A stretch of DNA of 5,048 bases, taken from positions 1 through 5,048 of the forward strand of contig DMTU01000153.1 in the NCBI GenBank assembly GCA_003476595.1, in the 5' to 3' direction. This stretch comes from Acidimicrobiaceae bacterium (GTDB lineage: Bacteria; Actinomycetota; Acidimicrobiia; Acidimicrobiales; Salinilacustritrichaceae). A program made the translations under genes and the position numbers. The notes beneath the pieces were generated by a model. That model did no database searches. It saw only the letters and a list, made by a program, of their open reading frames with translations, and was not told the DNA's origin. Below are positions 1 through 4,747 of this stretch, one piece after another. Each line of letters begins with the position of its first letter. Position 1 is the first letter of the stretch.

Positions 1-740
1 GTGCGGTCCAGGTGCTCGACCCGGGTGTCGTCGCCGTGCAGCTCACGAGCCTCGGCCCAGTCGGCGGCGAACTCGGCGTCTTCGAACTTGTCGAAGATCT
101 CCTGCATCGTCGCCCCCTGGAACGGGCCGAACCGACCCTCGGCGGCGAACGACCCGTCGATGTCGCTCTCGTGCAGGGAGAAGCGCCGCCGTTTGTGCAG
201 ATGCTCGGCCCGCTGGGCGGCACCGTCGCTGTCGGCAAGGGACTCCCACCGGCGGAGCACGGCGACGAAGTCGTCGTAGCCGAGCTTGGCGGCCTCTGCT
301 GCGAAGGCCGCGTCGGCGCCGGCCACGTGCTCCTTCACCCGGGGGTTCGACACCACCCGTCCGATGGCCCGCATGTGCCCGGTGGGGATCTCGCCCCGGG
401 CGTAGGCGGCTTCCACGATGGGCAGCTGCCGCAGCGCACGTGCCGTCTGGACCCGCCCGTACGCCTCGGACCCGGACAGGCGGCCGATGGCCTTCAGCGC
501 ACCCTTGGCACTCTTGTGGCCGTCGAGGCTGAACGCCGCCGAGCGGTCGAGGTGGTCGGCGGCCCGGTCGGTGCCGTGGTCGAGCCGTCGGCGCAAGACC
601 TCCAGCTTCCCGACGACGGCGAGCTCCTCGGCCGGCGCGAGCGCGTCGAGGTCGACGACCTGCAAGCCGCCGACTGCGGCGTCGAGCACGTCGAGCGCAT
701 GCGCCACGTCGTCCTCGCTCGGTTGGTCGATGACGGTCAC
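1..740 (-). CDS. DUF222 (13E12 repeat family) protein, N-terminal 246 residues, C-terminus outside window
   Basis: The reading frame is open from a GTG at 740 to the left edge and gives 246 residues. The sequence is helical and charged and matches the DUF222 pattern: an arginine-rich helix around residues 50-66 (LRRRLDHGTDRAADHLDRS), a segment with VQTARALRQLP at 97-107, and AYARGEIPTGHMRAI at 112-126. Family knowledge: DUF222 proteins of actinobacteria usually carry a C-terminal HNH endonuclease domain and occur in several copies per genome; their role is not established. The HNH part would lie beyond the left edge, so nuclease activity cannot be judged. I chose the GTG at 740 because GGGGAGG ends 8 nt upstream. 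An in-frame GTG at 791 would add 17 residues (VRRFALVRWRLW region), also with a G-rich stretch upstream. The gene is same-strand and 174 bp downstream of the GNAT toxin, with no clear promoter between. Family confident, start moderate. Confidence 0.85.
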   Translation of the reverse strand, partial: MTVIDQPSEDDVAHALDVLDAAVGGLQVVDLDALAPAEELAVVGKLEVLRRRLDHGTDRAADHLDRSAAFSLDGHKSAKGALKAIGRLSGSEAYGRVQTARALRQLPIVEAAYARGEIPTGHMRAIGRVVSNPRVKEHVAGADAAFAAEAAKLGYDDFVAVLRRWESLADSDGAAQRAEHLHKRRRFSLHESDIDGSFAAEGRFGPFQGATMQEIFDKFEDAEFAADWAEARELHGDDTRVEHLDR

Positions 741-745
741 GGCGT

Positions 746-761
746 CGCCTCCCCAGAGGCG
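746..761 (-). promoter_or_regulatory. Short GC hairpin covering the DUF222 ribosome binding site
   Basis: A perfect 6-bp inverted repeat CGCCTC/GAGGCG with a 4-nt loop lies just upstream of the GTG at 740. On the minus-strand transcript its loop and 3' arm contain the GGGGAGG Shine-Dalgarno sequence (749-755), so folding would hide the ribosome binding site. Whether this controls translation is inference; if the start is really at 791 this stretch is coding and the hairpin may be chance in GC-rich DNA. Confidence 0.35.
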
Positions 762-914
762 CCACCGGACCAGGGCGAATCGTCGCACCACATGGGCACA
801 ACCCCCTTCACATCCGATGTCGATGGTCGGCGCGGAGCCGACGAGTGGCGCACCCGGCCCCAGCCGGATCGCCTACTCACCATTGAACTCAGGGGGTACG
901 ACAGGAACTCGCGG

Positions 915-1445
915 TCATCGATCGAGCCCGGCGGAGACCTCCACGACCCGCAGGTCGTACAGCACCTGCATCGGGTGGATCGGCGATCTGACGAACCCGT
1001 AGCGCTCGTAGAAGGCACGGGCATCGGCGCTGATCGCGTCGACCAGCATCACGCGGGCGCCGATCACCTTCCCGGCGGCAACCGCAGCGAGCAACGCCTC
1101 ACGCCACAGCTCCGCGGCCCAGCCACGACCCTGGTACCGCTCATCGATCGCGAAGCGCCCCATCCCCACTGCAGGGACGGGATCCAGCGCACGGTCGGCG
1201 AGGGAAGCCGGTGCATCCGCACGCCGCACCTCCCCCGGCGAGAGGCAGTAGTACCCGACGATGCTGGGACGGTCGTCCTCGGCCACCTCCTCGGGGTCGA
1301 GCAGCAGGTAGGTCACGGCGGCCCTCGACTCCATGCTCTGACGTGCCTGGGTCGCCAGCCAGCGGTCGAGCGAGGCCTCCCCGCAGCGAAACCCGTTGCG
1401 CTGCACCTTGGACGGCGCAGCGCGGTCGAACCGGAGGAGCTGCAC
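915..1445 (-). CDS. GNAT-family N-acetyltransferase, type II toxin (TacT/AtaT-like)
   Basis: This 176-residue protein has the size and architecture of GNAT toxins paired with DUF1778 antitoxins. N-terminal FRCGEASLDRWL (19-30) matches the 'CG...LD.WL' signature of this class, followed by IVGYYCLSPGEVRR (62-75). The acetyl-CoA pyrophosphate-binding motif is RYQGRGWA (103-110, R-x-x-G-x-G). Near the C-terminus AFYERYGF (144-151) carries Tyr146, which aligns with the catalytic tyrosine of TacT. Family knowledge: TacT, AtaT and ItaT acetylate the amino group of charged tRNAs and block translation; which aminoacyl-tRNA is targeted here cannot be read from sequence. The GTG start lies 6 nt after the antitoxin stop with no good Shine-Dalgarno sequence, suggesting re-initiation after antitoxin translation. 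All recognisable motifs are intact, so it is probably active. Less likely alternative: a housekeeping GNAT enzyme. Confidence 0.9.
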   Translation of the reverse strand: MQLLRFDRAAPSKVQRNGFRCGEASLDRWLATQARQSMESRAAVTYLLLDPEEVAEDDRPSIVGYYCLSPGEVRRADAPASLADRALDPVPAVGMGRFAIDERYQGRGWAAELWREALLAAVAAGKVIGARVMLVDAISADARAFYERYGFVRSPIHPMQVLYDLRVVEVSAGLDR

Positions 1446-1451
1446 GCCAGG

Positions 1452-1727
1452 TCAGTCGAGGGTGATGCGCTGCGGGCGAGCGAAGAGCTCCACCAGTCGC
1501 CCGTCGGGCCGGACCGGCCGGTCCAGCAGCTCGAGGAACTCGTCCCACGTATCGGGATCGAGCACGAAGCTCCGCTGGTCGGCGAGCACCTCGTGGGCAC
1601 GCGCAACTGCGGAGGCGGTCAGGAACTCGGTCACGGTCTCGCCGGTCTGCGCGGCGGCCTGGCGGATGAGCTCGTCATCGTCGGCTCGGAGCCGGAGGTT
1701 CCGGCGGGCGTCCTTGGTGGTGGTCAC
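1452..1727 (-). CDS. DUF1778 ribbon-helix-helix antitoxin (TacA-like)
   Basis: This 91-residue protein is the expected partner of the GNAT toxin. Residues 8-50 (RRNLRLRADDDELIRQAA..., ...TVTEFLTASAVARAHEVL) form the ribbon-helix-helix DNA-binding fold typical of DUF1778: an RNLRL beta strand followed by two helices. Residues 53-85 (SFVLDPDTWDEFLELLDRP...) match the C-terminal segment that, in TacA, wraps the toxin and covers its active site. I chose the GTG at 1727 because GAGG lies 7 nt upstream and because upstream in-frame codons run through the operator and promoter. Gene order is antitoxin first, toxin second, 6 nt apart, the usual order. By analogy with TacAT, antitoxin or antitoxin-toxin complex should repress the operon through the repeats at 1757-1784. 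Family assignment is firm; function by homology. Confidence 0.92.
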   Translation of the reverse strand: MTTTKDARRNLRLRADDDELIRQAAAQTGETVTEFLTASAVARAHEVLADQRSFVLDPDTWDEFLELLDRPVRPDGRLVELFARPQRITLD

Positions 1728-1756
1728 GAATCGACCTCGAGGAGTGGTGCATGCTG

Positions 1757-1784
1757 GACGTACGTCATGGTACATACGTTGTAC
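1757..1784 (-). promoter_or_regulatory. Probable antitoxin operator: two palindromes with phased GTAC repeats
   Basis: Seen directly: GACGTACGTC at 1757-1766 is a perfect 10-bp palindrome, and 1770-1784 is an inverted repeat with arms GTACA and TGTAC around a 5-bp spacer. GTAC occurs at 1760, 1770 and 1781, spacings of 10 and 11 bp, close to one helical turn, and TACGT occurs at 1761 and 1775. The repeats cover the -10 box and the predicted transcription start of the antitoxin promoter. Ribbon-helix-helix antitoxins bind such phased short repeats, so autorepression is a natural inference. Confidence 0.65.
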
Positions 1785-1795
1785 GCCAACGGCAA
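1767..1795 (-). promoter_or_regulatory. Promoter of the toxin-antitoxin operon
   Basis: On the minus strand TTGCCG (1795-1790, 4 of 6 matches to TTGACA) is followed after exactly 17 bp by TACCAT (1772-1767), a TANNNT-type -10. The start of transcription would be near 1760, giving a leader of about 33 nt containing the antitoxin Shine-Dalgarno sequence. The -35 box begins only 6 bp after the yvcK stop codon, so the module has its own promoter but may also receive read-through from yvcK; no intrinsic terminator is visible between them. Confidence 0.55.
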
Positions 1796-1801
1796 CGCTC
1801 T

Positions 1802-2674
1802 TCAGGCGAGCCCGGCCAGCACCGCCCCAAGCAGGTCGCTGTCGTGGGCGAGGCCGTGGGGGCGGTCGACGTCGGCCTCGACCACCCGCACCTCCGGCGC
1901 CGCGGTGCTGACGTCCCCGAGGGGCAGCCCGCCCCGCTGGGTGACGACGACGTCGGGCGTGAGGTCGTGGAGGCCGAGCACCCGCAGGTGGCCGGCCAGG
2001 TCGACGTCCTTCACGCCGGTCTCGTCGGCCTGGAGGTTGGCGACGAACACGTACCGACCCGTCCGCTGGGCGATGGCCCGCTGGATGCCCGGCACGACGG
2101 CAGCGGCGAGGACGCTCGTGTAGAAGGAGCCGGGCCCGAGCACGATCTGGTCGGCCTGCTGCAGCGCCTCGGTGGCGGCGGCCGGGACGGGCGGATCGGC
2201 CGGGTCGACGGCGATGTGCACCAGGCGGCCCGCGGCCTCGATCTCGACCTGGCCCCGCACCGTGCCCTCGGGCGTCTCGGCCACGAGGTCGATCGGGGCG
2301 TCGGTGGCCGGCAGCACCTGCATCACCTCGGGGTCGACGCCGAGCCAGCGGGACAGGGCCGCAGCGGCGGCGACCAGGTCGTGGCCGGCATCGACGAGGC
2401 CGGCGAGCACGAGGTTGCCGACGGCGTGGCCGGCCAGGTCGCCGTCCGTGAAGCGGTGCTCCATGGCCTCGGCCAGCTCCCGGTTGGGGCTCACCGCAGC
2501 GATGCAGCGACGGAGGTCGCCTGGCGCCGGCATGGGGATGCACTCGCGCAGGCGTCCGCTGGAGCCGCCGTCGTCGCCGGTGGCCACGATCGCGGTCGTG
2601 TGGCCGGCGTAGGTGCCGACCGCCTTGAGCAGCATGGCCAGCCCGTGCCCGCCGCCGATGGCGACGACTCTCAC
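1802..2674 (-). CDS. yvcK: YvcK/CofD-like UDP-GlcNAc-binding gluconeogenesis factor
   Basis: The 290-residue protein has the full YvcK motif set: glycine loop AIGGGHGL (5-12), GDDGGSSGRLR (33-43), PGDLRRC (51-57), AGHAVGNLVLAGL (81-93) and the phosphate-binding LGPGSFYTS (179-187). Family knowledge: YvcK shares the CofD fold, binds UDP-sugars such as UDP-GlcNAc, and is needed in Bacillus and mycobacteria (CuvA) for growth on gluconeogenic carbon sources and for normal cell-wall synthesis and cell shape; it acts in the cytoplasm. The GGGHGL form is common in actinobacteria. It is somewhat shorter than the usual 310-340 residues, and the C-terminal part (NLQADETG, 213-220) departs from the usual 'TQPGET' form. 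The GTG start overlaps the rapZ stop as GTGA, implying translational coupling. whiA, the frequent downstream neighbour, is absent; a toxin-antitoxin operon follows instead. Confidence 0.95.
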   Translation of the reverse strand: MRVVAIGGGHGLAMLLKAVGTYAGHTTAIVATGDDGGSSGRLRECIPMPAPGDLRRCIAAVSPNRELAEAMEHRFTDGDLAGHAVGNLVLAGLVDAGHDLVAAAAALSRWLGVDPEVMQVLPATDAPIDLVAETPEGTVRGQVEIEAAGRLVHIAVDPADPPVPAAATEALQQADQIVLGPGSFYTSVLAAAVVPGIQRAIAQRTGRYVFVANLQADETGVKDVDLAGHLRVLGLHDLTPDVVVTQRGGLPLGDVSTAAPEVRVVEADVDRPHGLAHDSDLLGAVLAGLA

Positions 2675-3522
2675 TTCTCTGCGTCCCGGTGGGCGACCGT
2701 CACCTCGGTGTCGAGGTCGGCCAGGCGGGCGCGGATCTCCTCGGCGATGGCGACGGAGCGGTGGCGGCCGCCGGTGCAGCCGATGGCGATGCTCAGGTAG
2801 GCCTTGCCCTCGTTGCGGTAGGCGGGCAGGAGCAGCTCGAGCAGGTCGACGATGCGGTCGATGAACTCCTTGGCCTCCTCCTGGCCGAGCACGTAGTCCC
2901 GCACCGGCTCGTCGAGCCCGGGGAGGGGGCGCAGCTCGTCCACCCAGTGGGGGTTTGGCAGGAAGCGCACGTCGAGGACCATGTCGGCGTCGATCGGGAG
3001 GCCGTGCTTGAACCCGAACGAGCGGATGGTCGTGCGCATGCCGACGTCGGCGTCCTCCTGGCCGAAGGCAGCCCGGATGCGGTCGCGCAGCTGGTGGACG
3101 TTGAGGTTGGTGGTGTCGATGACCACGTCGGCCTCGGCCCGCACCGGCTCGAGCACGGCCCGCTCCTGCTCGATGGCCTGCTCGATCGTGTCGGCTTCGC
3201 TCATCGGGTGGCGGCGCCGGGTCTGCTCGTAGCGACGGACGAGCTCGGGCGTGGCGCAGTCGAGGAACAGGATCCGCACCCGGGGCACGCTGCGCCGCAG
3301 CTCGGCCAGGGCGTCGACCAGCTCCCGGTCGTAGTGCCCGGTGCCGGCGACCAGCACGATGCGGTCGATGGACGAGCCTTTGGCGTCGGCCAGCTCGGTG
3401 ACCTTCGGCATGAGCTCGGGCGGCAGGTTGTCGATGACGAACCAGCCCAGGTCCTCGAAGTCGTTGGCGGCCTGCGAGCGGCCGGCGCCGGACAGGCCGG
3501 CGATCACCACGTAGTCGCCCAT
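2671..3522 (-). CDS. rapZ: RapZ/YvcJ-family nucleotide-binding protein
   Basis: The protein is 283 residues, the normal family length. The N-terminal P-loop domain starts with VVIAGLSGAGRS (5-16), a Walker A in which arginine replaces the usual lysine, then IDNLPPELMP (30-39), the Walker B-like strand ILFLDC (84-89), YEQTRRRHP (98-106) and DTTNLNVHQLRDRI (136-149). The conserved C-terminal domain follows with SFGFKHGLPIDADMVLDVRF (168-187) and GCTGGRHRSVAIAEEI (248-263). Family knowledge: E. coli RapZ binds small RNAs and glucosamine-6-phosphate and directs RNase E to GlmZ; Bacillus YvcJ hydrolyses nucleotides and affects competence; the actinobacterial role is not settled. The ATG at 3522 places the P-loop at the usual distance from the N-terminus. 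No Shine-Dalgarno is visible; a TACCCT box 7 nt upstream may give a leaderless transcript. It lies 20 bp after the methyltransferase and overlaps yvcK by 4 bp. Confidence 0.96.
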   Translation of the reverse strand: MGDYVVIAGLSGAGRSQAANDFEDLGWFVIDNLPPELMPKVTELADAKGSSIDRIVLVAGTGHYDRELVDALAELRRSVPRVRILFLDCATPELVRRYEQTRRRHPMSEADTIEQAIEQERAVLEPVRAEADVVIDTTNLNVHQLRDRIRAAFGQEDADVGMRTTIRSFGFKHGLPIDADMVLDVRFLPNPHWVDELRPLPGLDEPVRDYVLGQEEAKEFIDRIVDLLELLLPAYRNEGKAYLSIAIGCTGGRHRSVAIAEEIRARLADLDTEVTVAHRDAEK

Positions 3523-3529
3523 GCGGGGC

Positions 3530-3535
3530 AGGGTA
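3530..3535 (-). promoter_or_regulatory. Candidate -10 box for a leaderless rapZ transcript
   Basis: In the 20-bp gap between the methyltransferase stop and the rapZ ATG, the minus strand reads TACCCT followed by 7 nt and then ATG. This TANNNT-N7-ATG layout is that of leaderless actinobacterial promoters, and no ribosome binding site is present. No -35 box is evident 16-18 bp upstream. The hexamer is short, so chance occurrence is possible. Confidence 0.35.
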
Positions 3536-3542
3536 CTTCTGG

Positions 3543-4280
3543 CTACCGGAGCTTCTCGGTCCGCAGGAACAGCAGGCGAGGGATCTCGGCCGCGTCGGTG
3601 TACTCCGGCGCCCGGGCCAGGAACCCGGGTGGCGGCGCCGGCTCCTCGATCCTGGTCAGTAGCAGGCCATTGTCGATGAGCGCGTTGAGGTACCGGCTGA
3701 GCGGGCGGTGGATGAACGGGATGTAGACGTCCTTCTGCACCTCCTCGATGGACTTGTCCTCCCGCAGGTAGGCACCGATGCGCCAGTACTGCTCGGGCGG
3801 GTCGAGGATCTGGTCGTCGATCCAGCCGCTGTTCGGCGTCTGCAGCAGCGGATGGTTGAGGAAGAACAGGAACCGCCCGCCCGGCTGCAGCACTCGGGCG
3901 ACCTCGGCGATGGCGTCGTCGACGTCGTCGATGTGCTCGAAGACGAGGCACGCCACGGCGACGTCGAAGCTGGCGTCCGGGAACGGAAGGCCAGCCGCGC
4001 CAGAGCGCAGGTACACCGGCCCTCCGCCCCGCTCCTTGGCCACCTCCACCTGGTTCCAGGTGGGGTCGAGGCCGACGACCTCGGCGCCGAGGCGGGCGGC
4101 GAGCCGGGCGACCTGTCCCTCCCCCGTGCCGATGTCCAGCACCCGGTGGGCGCCACGCAGGTGCTCCTCGGCCAGCGGGAGGATCTGCTCCTCGTACTCG
4201 GGATCGACGCCGTCGGTGAAGCCTTCCTGCCACCAGTCGGCGTGGGTCTCCCAGAGGTCGTCGTCGCTCACCGGTCGCAT
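3543..4280 (-). CDS. Class I SAM-dependent methyltransferase (Methyltransf_11 type)
   Basis: The 245-residue protein has a Rossmann-fold methyltransferase core: motif I VLDIGTGEGQVARL (47-60), the acidic ribose-binding residue Asp72 in VVGLDPT (68-74), the adenine-contacting region around SGAAGLPFPD (93-102), motif IV FDVAVACLVFEHI (105-117), and VLQPGGRFLFFLNHP (130-144). The C-terminal third contains NSGWIDDQILDPPEQYWRI (150-168) and FIHRPLSRYLNALIDNG (189-205), probably an acceptor-recognition region. Substrate is unknown: this resembles small-molecule or quinone-type methyltransferases, with no zinc or RNA-binding domain. It lies 20 bp upstream of rapZ on the same strand and is likely in its operon. 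The ATG at 4280 is taken as start; a GTG at 4271 would remove 3 residues and neither has a strong ribosome binding site. Class assignment is firm, specificity open. Confidence 0.9.
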   Translation of the reverse strand: MRPVSDDDLWETHADWWQEGFTDGVDPEYEEQILPLAEEHLRGAHRVLDIGTGEGQVARLAARLGAEVVGLDPTWNQVEVAKERGGGPVYLRSGAAGLPFPDASFDVAVACLVFEHIDDVDDAIAEVARVLQPGGRFLFFLNHPLLQTPNSGWIDDQILDPPEQYWRIGAYLREDKSIEEVQKDVYIPFIHRPLSRYLNALIDNGLLLTRIEEPAPPPGFLARAPEYTDAAEIPRLLFLRTEKLR

Positions 4281-4342
4281 GCAACACCCAGCGCCACCGG
4301 CGACGCCAATACCCTGGCGCCGTGGCGGCAGGACGGGACGGG
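4281..4342. promoter_or_regulatory. Divergent intergenic region with candidate plus-strand -10 box and nested inverted repeats
   Basis: These 62 bp separate the methyltransferase from the divergent membrane-protein pair and must contain 5' signals for both. On the plus strand TACCCT at 4310-4315 fits a TANNNT -10 box; transcription would begin near 4322, exactly at an in-frame GTG. Two inverted repeats are nested here: CGCCA (4304-4308) with TGGCG (4315-4319), and CGCCAC (4292-4297) with GTGGCG (4322-4327). They could be an operator, but short GC palindromes are common in such DNA. No convincing -35 box is seen for either direction. Confidence 0.4.
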
Positions 4343-4747
4343 ATGTCGCACCGTGACGTGACCCTGGCGTGGGTGGCGCCGCTCCTCCTCGTTGCCATCG
4401 CCGCCGTGGCGGTCGTCCGCAACCACACCGTGGACCAGTCGCCCTGGCAGGGCGTCGGCTTCGGCATGTTCTCGAGCTACGACTACCTGCCGAGCCGGAC
4501 CGCGCGCCTCACGGCCACGGTCGACGGCGAGACGAGGCCCGTCGCCCTGCCAGGCGACCTCCGCGACGAGCTCGAGCGGGTGCTGGTCGCCCCCGGCGAT
4601 GGCCACGCCGAGGCACTGGCGACGGAGGTCATGGCGCGGGCCGGGGCCGAGGCTATCCGGCTCGAGATCCTCGGCCACGACGTCGACGACACACAGGATG
4701 GCCTGCGCATCACCCTCGTCCCGGTGCGGACGGTGGAGGTCCCTTGA
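4343..4747 (+). CDS. Small membrane-anchored protein of unknown function, coupled to the following membrane protein
   Basis: I do not recognise a named family. The 134-residue protein has one strongly hydrophobic segment at residues 8-26 (LAWVAPLLLVAIAAVAVV), preceded by MSHRD and followed by RN, then a hydrophilic domain of about 105 residues, suggesting a membrane anchor or uncleaved signal with an outer-face domain. Just after the helix is WQGVGFGMFSSYDY (35-48), followed by beta-rich text (RTARLTATVDGETRPVALP) and a helical acidic stretch. MFS-containing motifs of this type seem familiar from small proteins beside HTTM-like membrane proteins, but that is recollection, not proof. Start: ATG 4343 has AGGA 9 nt upstream; an in-frame GTG at 4322 would add 7 residues and could be leaderless. 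Its stop overlaps the next gene's TTG start by 4 bp, so the two are probably made together. Confidence 0.75.
   Translation: MSHRDVTLAWVAPLLLVAIAAVAVVRNHTVDQSPWQGVGFGMFSSYDYLPSRTARLTATVDGETRPVALPGDLRDELERVLVAPGDGHAEALATEVMARAGAEAIRLEILGHDVDDTQDGLRITLVPVRTVEVP

Noticed and set aside
885..910. Direct repeat GAACTC at 885-890 and 905-910 after the toxin stop, considered as an attachment site or insertion scar
   Set aside because: It is only 6 bp, with no matching copy seen on the other side of the toxin-antitoxin module; chance is sufficient.
741..914. Search for a terminator or promoter between the toxin and the DUF222 gene
   Set aside because: No stem followed by a T-run and no convincing -35/-10 pair was found on the minus strand; only the short hairpin at 746-761 stands out.
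12..2123. A 703-codon open frame on the plus strand opposite DUF222, the toxin-antitoxin genes and yvcK
   Set aside because: It is antisense to four well-supported genes, its translation resembles no known family and is low in complexity. Long antisense frames are expected in high-GC DNA where TCA, CTA and TTA codons are rare in the sense frame.
1452..2543. A minus-strand frame extending the antitoxin N-terminally to 363 residues
   Set aside because: The extra 272 residues are an arginine/proline/glycine-rich out-of-frame reading of yvcK plus the promoter region. The GTG at 1727 with a well-placed GAGG fits the DUF1778 family length.
3475..3500. Arginine instead of lysine in the RapZ Walker A (GLSGAGRS) as a sign of lost nucleotide binding
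   Set aside because: The GAGR form is, to my knowledge, common in actinobacterial RapZ proteins, and the rest of the protein is well conserved, so it is probably a lineage trait.
2689..3726. A 345-codon plus-strand frame opposite rapZ
   Set aside because: It is the mirror of rapZ, with no recognisable domain and a composition typical of antisense GC-rich frames.
2671..4467. A 598-residue minus-strand frame fusing rapZ with upstream sequence
   Set aside because: Upstream of the rapZ ATG it is an out-of-frame reading of the methyltransferase gene, so it is not a real fusion.
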